A stretch of DNA of 64,000 nucleotides, from positions 16,122 to 80,121 of the forward strand of contig JAJPJX010000177.1 of the NCBI GenBank assembly GCA_021324015.1, written 5' to 3'. Source of the DNA: Solibacteraceae bacterium. Its GTDB lineage: Bacteria; Acidobacteriota; Terriglobia; Bryobacterales; Bryobacteraceae. Made by a program: the position numbers and the translations under genes. Below are positions 25,744-34,709 of the stretch, in pieces. The notes beneath the pieces were generated by a model. That model saw only the letters and a list, made by a program, of their open reading frames with translations. It ran no database searches and was not told the DNA's origin. Numbering within the stretch: position 1 is the stretch's first letter; each line of letters begins with the position of its first letter.

Positions 25744-28731
25744 ATGTCTGTCTGGCGGTTCTGTGCCGTGGCTCTGGCGTGCCTCGCCCTGCCTTGCGCC
25801 CGCGCGCAGCAGACCACGGGCGCCACCTTCGGCCAGGTCGTCTCCCTGGGCGGAACCCCCTCGGACATCGTGCTGGATGAGTCGCGGAACCGGCTGTACA
25901 TCGTCAACCAGAACGCCAACCGCGTGGATATCCTCGACATCAGCGCGAACCAGGTCGTCAACAGTATCTACGTCGGCAGCACGCCGCTGGCCGCCGCCAT
26001 GTCGATGGATAACTCGACGTTATTTGTCACCAACAGTGGCAACCCGTCCTTGAGCGTCATCAACCTGGCCAACGGCGTGGTCACCCAGACCGTGCAGCTT
26101 CCTTCCACGCCCCAGGGCGTGGAAGTCGGCGCGGATGGCCGGGCGCTGGTCAGCATGGTGGGCACCGGCGTGGTCTCCGGCGTGCCGCAGGGCACCCTCT
26201 CGGTGTACGACCCGGTGTACCAGCAGCTCATTCCGGTTTCCGTTCCCGCGCTGCCGTCCACACCCGCCGGGCTGCCGGCGGTCCCCAGCACGCGCCCCGT
26301 CACCACCTTTCCCGGCAAGCTGCTGCGCACCCCGGATGGGCAGCGCATCGTGGGCGTGCTCACGCCTACCAACGCCACCACGTACATCTTTGTCTATGAG
26401 ACAGCCTCGGCGACCGTTCTTATGAACCGCACCTCGGCGGGCCAGTCCTCGGTGCTCTCCATGGCGCCCGACGGCGCGCACTTCATGGCCGGGCTGACGA
26501 TGTATGACACGGCCACGCTGGGCATCACGGCGCAATACAACAATGCCATGGCGCCCTTCGCCTTCAACGCGGCCTTCAGCATTCTGCAAAATATTGGCGG
26601 CAGCACGTTTTCCCCGGATGGCTCCACGCTTTACAGCGCGTTCAATGTGGCGCCGCTCACCACGCCGACGCCCCGGCCGCAGTCCTCCACGCTGCTCATC
26701 TCCGACCCCAGCAACCTGGCGATCAAGCTGGGCATCAAGCTGCCGGAGAGCATCGTCGCCAAAATGGTGATCACCGCGGACGGGACCCGCGCCTGGGGTA
26801 TGTCCGAATCCGGCCTTATCTATATGCCGTTGGGGCACCTCTACGACTACCCCATCCTCCAGCCGGAAACCACCGCGGTTTTCCTCGCGCAGGATCAGTG
26901 CAATCGGGGCCTCGCGAGCGGCGCCCTCAAGATCAACAACCTGGGCGCCGGCAAGCTCACCTTCTCCGTGGTGAATACCAATGCCGCCCTGACCGTGCAG
27001 GTGTCCAGCGGCGTGGCGCCCAGCACCGTGACCTTCACCATGGACCCGGGCCGCTCCGGGGTGGTGCGCCAGCCCGGGACGAACTTGTGGACCGGCGCGG
27101 GTACCCAGACCGGCTCTCCGCTTAGCGTCACGCTGGCTTCGCCGGAAGCCATCAACGTGCCCAATACCATTCAGGTGTACATGAATTACCGGCAGCCCGA
27201 CCAGCGCGGCGTGATCTATCCGGTGCCCACCACGCCCAACAACAACTCCGCCAACACGGGCGCCGCGGCAAGCGCCACGCTGCCGAACGAGGGCCTGGAA
27301 GACATGGTGTTGGATGAGCCCCGCGGCAGACTCTATATCAGCAACTCCGGGTACAACCGCATCGAGGTCTTCGACCTGGCCAAACAGCGCTTCACCACTC
27401 CCATCCCCGTGGGCCCCCTGCCGCACCAGATGGCCATGAGCACCGACGGCAGCACGCTCTATGTGGGCAACACCGGCGGCGAGTCTATCAGCGTCGTGGA
27501 TCTGGACCAGCAGCAGGTGGTGGGCAGCGTGGTGTTTCCGCCCATCCCGCGCAGCGGCACGCAGAACCTGGTGTACCCGCGAGCCATCGCCATGGGATTG
27601 GCGGGCTTGCAGGTGATCATGTCCAATGGGACGCAGTGGAAGGCAGTCGGCAATCAGCTCACCGTGCGTCCGGCCAACTCGGTGACGCCCACCACTCTGC
27701 CCACCACCGCCGGCGCGCCGGCCTACGGCATGGTGGCGACGCCGGATAACCAGTACATCATCACCCTCGCCGGCAATGGCACCGCCTATCTCTACGACGC
27801 CACCGCGGACACCTACACCGCCAGCCGCCTGTTGTTCGGCACGACCGGAAACCCCATTCAGGGTTATTATGGCGTGCTGGGGGCCGGTCCCCAGGGCGCC
27901 TTCTACCTGGCCAACGGGCTGGTGTTGAATTCGGCCCTGGCCGTCATCGGCGGCACCGCCACACCCGGCGTGACCACCAACGGCGCCGTGCAGCGCAACA
28001 TCGCAGCGGCGGCGCCCCTGAACGACCACCAGTTCGTTTTGATGACCACGCCGGTGCGGCAGAACATCACCACCGCCACGCGCGACGATTCCCGCGCCAC
28101 TCTGCAAATCGTGGACCTGAACACCGGCAACAGCACCCTGGCGGGTGTGGCGCCCGAAAATCCCGTGAACACGGCGCTCGGCACCACGCGCATCAACGTC
28201 ACGCCGCGCCAGATGGTGGTGGACTCCAAAGGCACCGACTACGCCATCTCGCTTTCGGGTCTCAGCGTGATGCCGCTGAGCACCCCCCCGGCGCCGCAGA
28301 TCGCGGCCGGCGCGCGCGGCATCCTGAATTCCAGCGACGGCACGCAGAACATCCGCCCGGGTTCCTTCATCACCATCACCGGAACCAACCTGGCCTCCAC
28401 CGCCGTGGCCGATCTTCTGCCCCCGCCCACCGTGTTGGGCGGCACCTGCGTGACGTTCAACGATATCGCGCTGCCCCTGCTCCAGACCTCCAGCGGGCAG
28501 ATCCAGGCCCAGGTACCCGATACCCTGGCCACCGGAACCAATGTGGTGGTAGTGCGCTCGCTCGCCACCGCGCAAGCCAGCGATCCCCTGCTGGTCACGG
28601 TGCAGAAAGCCGCCCCGGGACAGCCCAGCCAGGGCTCGTCCGGTTCCGGCGGATCCGTCCTGCAGCGCTACACGCCGCCGCGGCGCATCCCCATGCCCAC
28701 GCCGGTCCCGCAGCGGCGCGGCAGTTCCTAA
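25744..28731 (+). CDS. Secreted YVTN-type beta-propeller protein with Solibacter TIG domain
   Basis: Secreted protein of 995 residues. The ATG at 25744 opens a clear signal peptide (MSVWRFCAVALACLALPCARA); upstream in-frame codons are not leader-like. It has two blocks of YVTN/NHL-like propeller repeats, the first from TPSDIVLDESRNRLYIVNQN and the second from GLEDMVLDEPRGRLYISNSG, each with the SMDNSTLFVTNSG / STDGSTLYVGNTG pattern. The C-terminal domain (about 860-960, RPGSFITITGTNLAS and QIQAQVPDTLATG) is the TIG-like TIGR03437 family. A Ser/Gly/Pro tail closes the protein. It is a probable surface or periplasmic scaffold; no enzyme motif is seen. A TACTAT box at 25656-25661 may be its -10. 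Confidence 0.87.
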   Translation: MSVWRFCAVALACLALPCARAQQTTGATFGQVVSLGGTPSDIVLDESRNRLYIVNQNANRVDILDISANQVVNSIYVGSTPLAAAMSMDNSTLFVTNSGNPSLSVINLANGVVTQTVQLPSTPQGVEVGADGRALVSMVGTGVVSGVPQGTLSVYDPVYQQLIPVSVPALPSTPAGLPAVPSTRPVTTFPGKLLRTPDGQRIVGVLTPTNATTYIFVYETASATVLMNRTSAGQSSVLSMAPDGAHFMAGLTMYDTATLGITAQYNNAMAPFAFNAAFSILQNIGGSTFSPDGSTLYSAFNVAPLTTPTPRPQSSTLLISDPSNLAIKLGIKLPESIVAKMVITADGTRAWGMSESGLIYMPLGHLYDYPILQPETTAVFLAQDQCNRGLASGALKINNLGAGKLTFSVVNTNAALTVQVSSGVAPSTVTFTMDPGRSGVVRQPGTNLWTGAGTQTGSPLSVTLASPEAINVPNTIQVYMNYRQPDQRGVIYPVPTTPNNNSANTGAAASATLPNEGLEDMVLDEPRGRLYISNSGYNRIEVFDLAKQRFTTPIPVGPLPHQMAMSTDGSTLYVGNTGGESISVVDLDQQQVVGSVVFPPIPRSGTQNLVYPRAIAMGLAGLQVIMSNGTQWKAVGNQLTVRPANSVTPTTLPTTAGAPAYGMVATPDNQYIITLAGNGTAYLYDATADTYTASRLLFGTTGNPIQGYYGVLGAGPQGAFYLANGLVLNSALAVIGGTATPGVTTNGAVQRNIAAAAPLNDHQFVLMTTPVRQNITTATRDDSRATLQIVDLNTGNSTLAGVAPENPVNTALGTTRINVTPRQMVVDSKGTDYAISLSGLSVMPLSTPPAPQIAAGARGILNSSDGTQNIRPGSFITITGTNLASTAVADLLPPPTVLGGTCVTFNDIALPLLQTSSGQIQAQVPDTLATGTNVVVVRSLATAQASDPLLVTVQKAAPGQPSQGSSGSGGSVLQRYTPPRRIPMPTPVPQRRGSS

Positions 28732-28747
28732 ACCGGGCCGGCTTCCC

Positions 28748-29539
28748 TCACGGGTGGCCCAGGTAATCCATGCGGCCGCCATCCACCGTCAGCACCTGCG
28801 CCGTCACAAATCCGGACCGCGGCGAGACCAGAAACGCCACCGCCTCGGCGATGTCCTCCGGCTGCCCCACCCGCCGCACCATCGCGCGCCGCGAGAGGTC
28901 CTCGATCACGCCGCGCATCTGCTCTTCGCTGCGCCCGTTGGCCGCCATGTCGGTCAGGATGTAGCCCGGCGCCACGGCGTTCACCGTGATGCCCTCCGGC
29001 CCCAGTTCCATGGCGAAGCGCCGCGTCAGCGTGATCACGGCGGCCTTGGTGGCGGCGTAAAACGTCGTGCCCGTGAGGGCCGTGCCGTGCGCCGCAATCG
29101 AGGTCAGGTTCACGATGCGCCCGTAGCGCCGCTGCCGCATGCCCTCCACGAACGCGCGGGTGACGTACACCAGGCCGTCCACGTTGGTGCGGCGCATGCG
29201 GTCCATCTCGCGGAAGTCGAAGTCCCCCAGGTCGCCCTGGCGGAACAGCCCGGCGTTGTTGACCAGAATGCTCACCGGGCCAAGCTGCTCCTCAATCTGC
29301 GCCGCCATCTCCCGCACGCGCCCGGTTTCGGCCACATCCGCCTGCACCGCCGTCGCGCGCCCTCCGGCGGAGCGGATTTCTTCGGCCAGCGATTCGGCCT
29401 CCGCCTTCCGCTGCTGATAATTGATCGCCACGGCGGCGCCCTCCCGAGCCAGGCGCAGCGCAATGGCCCGGCCCAGTCCGCGCGAGGCGCCCGTCACCAG
29501 CGCCACCTGGTCCCGCAACTCCATCTCTGTCAGCTCCAT
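28748..29539 (-). CDS. Short-chain dehydrogenase/reductase (FabG-like)
   Basis: Classical SDR of 263 residues. The cofactor motif TGASRGLG is at about residues 16-23, NNAG is at about 93-96, and the catalytic Tyr-x-x-x-Lys is present as FYAATKAAV, with a Ser upstream in NLTSIAAHG. The C-terminal segment (VAFLVSPRSGFVTAQVLTVDGG) is typical of FabG-like reductases. The substrate is not predictable; a 3-oxoacyl or sugar/alcohol oxidoreductase is possible. A second ATG at residue 6 (MELRDQVALVTG) is an alternative start. It is divergent from the metallo-beta-lactamase-fold gene across 45 nt. Confidence 0.92.
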   Translation of the reverse strand: MELTEMELRDQVALVTGASRGLGRAIALRLAREGAAVAINYQQRKAEAESLAEEIRSAGGRATAVQADVAETGRVREMAAQIEEQLGPVSILVNNAGLFRQGDLGDFDFREMDRMRRTNVDGLVYVTRAFVEGMRQRRYGRIVNLTSIAAHGTALTGTTFYAATKAAVITLTRRFAMELGPEGITVNAVAPGYILTDMAANGRSEEQMRGVIEDLSRRAMVRRVGQPEDIAEAVAFLVSPRSGFVTAQVLTVDGGRMDYLGHP

Positions 29540-29546
29540 GCCACCG

Positions 29547-29576
29547 ACAATGAACCGCCGTGCTATGATTTGTCAA
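29547..29576. promoter_or_regulatory. Overlapping divergent promoter elements
   Basis: The 45-nt gap holds an extended -10 on the plus strand (TGCTATGAT, hexamer 29564-29569) 15 nt before the plus-strand ATG. On the minus strand a consensus TTGACA (29576-29571) is followed after 18 nt by CATTGT (29552-29547), whose transcript would start almost at the SDR start codon. The two polymerase sites would overlap and exclude each other. This is pattern evidence only. Confidence 0.3.
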
Positions 29577-29584
29577 CCGAAACT

Positions 29585-30490
29585 ATGAAACGCGTACTGA
29601 TTGCTGCTGCATTCGTCGTGTGCATGGTCGCCGCTTTTCGCCGGGATGCCGCCAGCCAGTCCAGCCTGGTGCACGAACTGGCGCCCGGCGTCTATTTCCG
29701 GGAAGCCGAGCCAGCCAAGCGGATCATCGCCAACACCGGCTGGGTGGTCTTCCGGGATTACGTGCTGGTCATCGACGCCAATTACCCCTGGGGCGCCCGC
29801 GCCATTCTTCCGGACATCAAGAAGACCACCGACAAGCCCATTCGCTTCGTTTTCGACACTCACTATCACGCCGATCACGCCTTCGGCGATAGCGTCTTCG
29901 TAGATGCCGGGGCAACCATCGTCTGCTCCCAGGAGTGCACCGCGGAATCCCTGCGCAAGAATCCGGACCAGTGGAACAACGACAAGGGTACCGGCGACTA
30001 CAGCCTGAAGCCCTACCGGCTGGAGCATCCGCAGATCAGCTTTCAGGGCCGCATGGTGCTGGACGACGGCACGCACCGCGTGGAATTGATTCGTGTCGGC
30101 CCCGGGCATACCATCGGCGACTCCGTGGCCTGGCTGCCCAAGGAGCGCATCCTGTTCACCGGCGACCTGGTGGTGAATCGGCCCGGCAATAACCTGGCTG
30201 ATCCGGACGCCGACCCCGACGGCTGGGTGCGCGCGCTGGACGATCTGGCCATGCGGCCCGTGGCCATCGTCATCCCGGGCCACGGCGCGCAGGGCACCGC
30301 GGACGCCATCCGCGGCGACCGCGACTACCTGGCCGACATGATCCAGCAGGTCCGCAGCGGCATCGCCCGCGGCGCCTCGGCCGAGGAACTGGCCGGCGAA
30401 ATCCAGCTCACCCAGCACAAACCCTGGGGCGAGAACGAAAACAGCAACAAGGTTTCCATTCGCGCCATCTACGCCAAGCTGAAGAAGTAA
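29585..30490 (+). CDS. Exported metallo-beta-lactamase-fold hydrolase
   Basis: Protein of 301 residues starting at ATG 29585 with a signal peptide (MKRVLIAAAFVVCMVAAF). The metal-binding motif THYHADHAFGD is complete (His93, His95, Asp97, His98), followed by GPGHTIGD, LFTGDLVVNRPGNN and IPGHG, giving a full binuclear zinc site. The fold covers beta-lactamases, glyoxalase II and related hydrolases; the sequence resembles exported MBL-fold proteins of unknown substrate more than known beta-lactamases. Frames extending further upstream are antisense to the SDR gene and are rejected. Confidence 0.9.
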   Translation: MKRVLIAAAFVVCMVAAFRRDAASQSSLVHELAPGVYFREAEPAKRIIANTGWVVFRDYVLVIDANYPWGARAILPDIKKTTDKPIRFVFDTHYHADHAFGDSVFVDAGATIVCSQECTAESLRKNPDQWNNDKGTGDYSLKPYRLEHPQISFQGRMVLDDGTHRVELIRVGPGHTIGDSVAWLPKERILFTGDLVVNRPGNNLADPDADPDGWVRALDDLAMRPVAIVIPGHGAQGTADAIRGDRDYLADMIQQVRSGIARGASAEELAGEIQLTQHKPWGENENSNKVSIRAIYAKLKK

Positions 30491-30532
30491 GCTGAGAGCG
30501 GATGGCTGCTGGCGGACGGCTCCCGCGAGCGC

Positions 30533-33058
30533 TCACTCCCGCAGAATCTCCAGGGGCCGCAATCTCAACAGCCGCGCTCCCGCCAGCCAGCCCGCCGCGT
30601 TGGCGATGAGCACGGCGCCGGCCACCGCGGCCAGGGCCGCCCCCCAAGGCAGGCGCAGCGCTTCCTCCGTGAGGCGCCGCAGCAGGAAATCTGCAAACAG
30701 GCCGCCCAGCAGCACGCCGATACCACCCGCCGCCCCGCCCAGAATCACGAACTCGAGCAGAAAAATCGCCGTCACCCGGCGCGGCGTGGCGCCCAGCGTC
30801 TTCAGCACCGCTATCTCGCGTGTGCGCTCGAAGCGCGTGCCCGCCACGCTCGAGGCCAGAATCAGCACGCCTGCGGCAATCGGGAAGAGCGCCAGAAACT
30901 CCACCACGGCGGCGATCTGATCCACGAAGCTCTCGAGCAGCGCGGCCGCACCCGCCAGGTTCATGCTGGCCACCTCCGGAAAGTCGCGGAAGAGCGCCTC
31001 TTCTACCGCGTCTAGCCGTTCCGGCGCCACGTGGAGGGCCGCGTTGTAAATCAGCGGCAGGCCGGCGGCCGCGGACCGGTTCAAGGTCAGGTTGTAGGGC
31101 AGCGCGGCCGGCCCCGCCAGCCGGTGCACGCAGGCGACTCGCGCTCGCACCGTCTTTCCCCCGGCCACAAACTCCAGCGCGGCCCCGGGAGCCGCTCCCA
31201 TCAGACGGGCGGTCTCCTCGGAAAGCGAGGCTTGCGGAGCCGGATCGTCCGCCGCCCACCAGCGACCCCGCAGCACCTGCATGCCGGCGGCAGGTTGGTC
31301 CGCATACGTGGCGTACCACATGCGGCGCGCGCCGCTCTTCTCCACCGGCACGCCGTTGACCGTCTGCAACGTGAGCACGGCCAGCGGAAAAAACTGCGGC
31401 GCTTCCAGCACCCCTCCGAGCGCGGCCAGGCGTGCGGCTATGGCCGCCCGCCGCCCGGCGCCGATATTGAGCAGCAGCAGGTTGCCGCTTCCGGCCGGCG
31501 AGCGGCGCAACACGTCGCGCACCAGCGAGGCCTGCAACAGCCAGGTGGCGAAGGGAAACATCACCCCCAGCCCCAGCGCCACCAGCACCGCGCGGGCATG
31601 GTTGCCCGGGCGGTAGACGTTGGCGATGCCGTGCCGCCAGGCCGGGGAAAGGCCCCGGGAAGCGCGCCCCAGCAGCCCGCGCAGCGCCCGCAAAAGCAGC
31701 CATCCGGCGGCTGCCAGACCCGCCGTTCCCGCGCCCAGCGCCGCCGCGAACCATCCGGCCATGCGCCAGGAACCGCTGAGCCAGGCGGCCACCGCGCCCA
31801 GTGCCGCTCCCGCCGCGAGCCCGGCGCCTAGCGCGGCCGGAGAGCGCATCCAGGAGCGCGCCCGCCCGCTACCGGCCTCGCGCATCTCCCGGCGCAGCAC
31901 CAGGGCCGGGGGCACCGTGCGGATGCGCAGCAGCGGCGGCAAGGCGCACAGCAGGGTTGCCGCCAGGCCCGTCGCCAGGCTGGCCGCCACGGCATCCCAG
32001 CGCCACTCGAGCGCGGCACCCACCAGCGCGTACGCCGGAATCAGCCGCGGCGCCGCCTGCTGCGCCACCGCGCCCAGTCCGATGCCCAGCAGGCTGCCCG
32101 CCAGGCCCAGGCCGGCGGTCTGGAGCACGTAAATACGCAGCACCTGCGCCGAGCGCGCCCCCAGCGACTTCATCACCGCGATCGAGTCCAGGCGCTGCTC
32201 CAGGTGCGCGTGGATGGCCACCGCCACGCCCAGCGCTCCCACCAGCAGCGCCATCAGGCTCACCAGGCTCAGGAATGCGGTGGCCAGTTCGACAATCCGC
32301 GCCAGCGTGGGGTCCGGTTCGCGGAAGTCCAGCACCTTGGCCTCCGGAAAGGCCCGCTCGATCTCGGCGCGCACGTCGGCCACCTGACGCGGGTCCGGCA
32401 GGCGGAACAGGATGCGGTGCGCCGCCCGCCCGCCGAAGCCCAACAGGCCGCTGCGCTCCAGCGCTTCGCGGGTCAGAATCACGCGCGGCAGCGGATTGGG
32501 CAGGGTCACGAAGCGGTCCGGCTCGGCCGCGATGACCCCCGCGATCCGGAACTCCTGCCCCGCCACGCGCAGCGTCCCGCCCGCCGCGCTCCCCAGCCGC
32601 CGCGGCAGATCTTCGGAGACCACCACCGCGTCCCCGGCAAGCACCCGCCGCAAGGGGATCCCGCCGCGCAAGGCAAGCGCTCCGTAAAACGGATAGACCT
32701 TGGGGTCCACGGCCTTGAGGGCCACCGCCTGCGGCGGCCCTCCGCCTGCCGCCGCGGCCATGGCGATCGTCTCGGTCACCGTGGTGGAGGCTACCCCGCG
32801 GCGCGCCAGCTCCTCCAGCACGGCGCTCTGCGCGGCATCCGGCGACTCGTGAACCCGCGCGGAAACATCGGCCGCGATCCACTGCCGCAGGTTGCGCCGC
32901 ACCGTGGCCTGGAACGCGTCGCTCGAGCCCCGCACCCCGCTCACCGCCGCGATTCCGGCGGCCACCGAGAGCGCCACGAACAGAAACCTGCCGGGCGCCG
33001 CGTGCACCTCGCGCCAGGCGATTTTTCCGGCGGTCCACCAATAGGGGAACGGGCGCAT
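30533..33058 (-). CDS. FtsX-type ABC transporter permease (YbbP-like)
   Basis: Large inner-membrane permease of 841 residues with two FtsX-like modules. It has an N-terminal membrane segment (about 21-40), an extracytoplasmic domain (about 45-245), three segments in the first FtsX unit (about 250-390, with SIAVMKSLGARSAQVLRIYV as coupling motif), central segments, a second periplasmic domain, and a second FtsX unit at the C-terminus (REIAVLKTLGATPRRVTAIF), ending LRPLEILRE. The ATG at 33058 precedes the conserved start (MRPFPYWWTAGKIAWREV). Such permeases usually pair with a YbbA-like ATPase, which is absent nearby. Likely role: lipoprotein or envelope export. Confidence 0.9.
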   Translation of the reverse strand: MRPFPYWWTAGKIAWREVHAAPGRFLFVALSVAAGIAAVSGVRGSSDAFQATVRRNLRQWIAADVSARVHESPDAAQSAVLEELARRGVASTTVTETIAMAAAAGGGPPQAVALKAVDPKVYPFYGALALRGGIPLRRVLAGDAVVVSEDLPRRLGSAAGGTLRVAGQEFRIAGVIAAEPDRFVTLPNPLPRVILTREALERSGLLGFGGRAAHRILFRLPDPRQVADVRAEIERAFPEAKVLDFREPDPTLARIVELATAFLSLVSLMALLVGALGVAVAIHAHLEQRLDSIAVMKSLGARSAQVLRIYVLQTAGLGLAGSLLGIGLGAVAQQAAPRLIPAYALVGAALEWRWDAVAASLATGLAATLLCALPPLLRIRTVPPALVLRREMREAGSGRARSWMRSPAALGAGLAAGAALGAVAAWLSGSWRMAGWFAAALGAGTAGLAAAGWLLLRALRGLLGRASRGLSPAWRHGIANVYRPGNHARAVLVALGLGVMFPFATWLLQASLVRDVLRRSPAGSGNLLLLNIGAGRRAAIAARLAALGGVLEAPQFFPLAVLTLQTVNGVPVEKSGARRMWYATYADQPAAGMQVLRGRWWAADDPAPQASLSEETARLMGAAPGAALEFVAGGKTVRARVACVHRLAGPAALPYNLTLNRSAAAGLPLIYNAALHVAPERLDAVEEALFRDFPEVASMNLAGAAALLESFVDQIAAVVEFLALFPIAAGVLILASSVAGTRFERTREIAVLKTLGATPRRVTAIFLLEFVILGGAAGGIGVLLGGLFADFLLRRLTEEALRLPWGAALAAVAGAVLIANAAGWLAGARLLRLRPLEILRE

Positions 33059-33116
33059 GCGGTACGGCCCCTCCAGCTTAAACCAAATCCCCTGCGCGAT
33101 AATCGTCGCTGAACCG

Positions 33117-34697
33117 ATGGGGACTCGATGGGTGCTGGCCGCGCTGGTCGCAATCGCCTGGGGCATCGCGGCGGCGCAGCCGCCGGCCATTTTTCAGGAG
33201 GGCGTGCGCAACGCCGCCGGCCGCATCCCGCCTTCGCTCCCCGGCGGAGCCATCGCCCGCGGGGCACGCTTCACCATCGAAGGGGTGCGCTTCGCCGGCC
33301 TGCCCGGCCAGGTTCGGATCCGCGTAGCCGGCGCCGAAGCCCGCGTGCTGCGTGTCGAGCCCCGCACGGTGGAGGCTCTAATGCCCGCCGATGCGCCGCT
33401 GGGAGAAGCCGCCTTCACCGTCAGCCGCGGCGGCGAGACCAGCCGGCCGTTCTCCCTGCGCGTCGTATCCGCGGCCTTCGGCATCTACAGCCGCAACGGC
33501 CGGGGCTGGGGGCCGGGTCAGATCGGCCAGGTGGATGCCTCCGGCCGGCGCCGGCCCAACTCTCCCGAGGCCGCTGCGCGCCCCGGCCAGACAATCGTGC
33601 TGCGCGGAACCGGATTGGGCGGCATGCGTCCGCGGATTCTGGTGGGTGGCCAGCCCGCTCCCGTAGCTTGGGTGAAACCCGCGGCTGGCGAGGCAGGCAT
33701 CGAAGAGGTCGCCGTGCGCTTGCCGGAGCGTGCCGCCGAAGGTTGTTGGGTTCCCGTCGCCGCGCTCGCGGGCGGCTACGCGAGCAACACGGTGACCGTC
33801 GCCATCCGGCGCGGCGGAGGCCCCTGCATCCCGCCCGCGGACTGGCCCCAGCCGCTCGCCCCGGGCCGTAAGACTGCCGGCCTGCTGTTCCTGGCCCGCG
33901 CGTTCCTGCACGCCGAGTTCACCCCCGGCGTGCCCTCCGCCGCCATCAACGACGAAGGCGCGGCAGTCTTCCTGGAGGCCGAACCCGGCGAGGACCTGCT
34001 GCTGCCCATCCACCTCGCCCCGCCCTCCGGAACCTGCACGGCTTATACCGGCCTGTATGAATCCGCGGGCGGCTTTACCTCCACCCTGCTGGGTATGCTG
34101 CTCGAAAACGTGCGGGGCCGCGGCCTGGATGCCGGCGCTTCCATCGCGCTCAACGGAGCCCGCGCGGCGCGCACCTTGCCCGCCGCCCGCCGTACCCAGG
34201 GCTTCTACGGCGCCCTGCTGGGGAGCGAAACCCCGGGAGGCCGCGCCAGACCCCTGTTCCTCGATCCCGGCAGTTACCAGGCCACCGCCCCGGGGGGGCC
34301 CGGCGTGGGCCCCTTCCGCGTCTCGCTGAACATGCCGCGGCCCTTCTCCTGGACCAACGAGGACCGGCTGGAGACCATCGACCGCGCCCGGGGCTTCACG
34401 GTGGAATGGCAGGGTCTGGCGCCCACCGCGCCGCTGGGCATCCTGGCAGTCAACGTGGATCCGCGGACCACCGCCATGGCCGCCTGTTTCTGCGTTGCCG
34501 CCCCCGGAAGCCGCGGCTTTCACGTCCCTCCGGCGATGCTGGCCAATCTCCCCGCCGCGGCGCCGCCCGCCGGCCTGCCGCTCAGCATGCTCTTCGTGGG
34601 CTCCCTGGGGAGCGCCCAGCCCATGCAAGCCCGCGGCCTCGACCAAGGTGCCGCGGAAACGCTCGTGATTCGCGGCCGCGAAGCCCGCTTCCGCTGA
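33117..34697 (+). CDS. Secreted protein with Solibacter-type TIG domains
   Basis: Product of 526 residues. The ATG at 33117 starts a signal peptide (MGTRWVLAALVAIAWGIAAA). Two IPT/TIG-like regions follow: about 25-120 (GARFTIEGVRFAGLPG) and about 125-235 (RPGQTIVLRGTGLGGMRPRI with a preceding YSRNGRGWGPGQI), the pattern of TIGR03437 proteins. The C-terminal half is unrecognised and contains cysteine pairs. No catalytic motif is seen. It is divergent from the FtsX-type permease (58 nt) and converges on the SBBP-repeat gene. Confidence 0.83.
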   Translation: MGTRWVLAALVAIAWGIAAAQPPAIFQEGVRNAAGRIPPSLPGGAIARGARFTIEGVRFAGLPGQVRIRVAGAEARVLRVEPRTVEALMPADAPLGEAAFTVSRGGETSRPFSLRVVSAAFGIYSRNGRGWGPGQIGQVDASGRRRPNSPEAAARPGQTIVLRGTGLGGMRPRILVGGQPAPVAWVKPAAGEAGIEEVAVRLPERAAEGCWVPVAALAGGYASNTVTVAIRRGGGPCIPPADWPQPLAPGRKTAGLLFLARAFLHAEFTPGVPSAAINDEGAAVFLEAEPGEDLLLPIHLAPPSGTCTAYTGLYESAGGFTSTLLGMLLENVRGRGLDAGASIALNGARAARTLPAARRTQGFYGALLGSETPGGRARPLFLDPGSYQATAPGGPGVGPFRVSLNMPRPFSWTNEDRLETIDRARGFTVEWQGLAPTAPLGILAVNVDPRTTAMAACFCVAAPGSRGFHVPPAMLANLPAAAPPAGLPLSMLFVGSLGSAQPMQARGLDQGAAETLVIRGREARFR

Positions 34698-34709
34698 ACC
34701 GCCGCGCCC

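Noticed and set aside
26020..28782. A 920-codon open frame on the minus strand
   Set aside because: It is exactly antisense to the secreted propeller gene, is rich in Gly, His, Arg and Gln, and has no family resemblance. Long antisense frames arise from high third-position GC.
28754..29584. N-terminal extension of the metallo-beta-lactamase-fold protein
   Set aside because: The extension is antisense to the SDR gene and rich in His and Arg; the signal peptide begins at ATG 29585.
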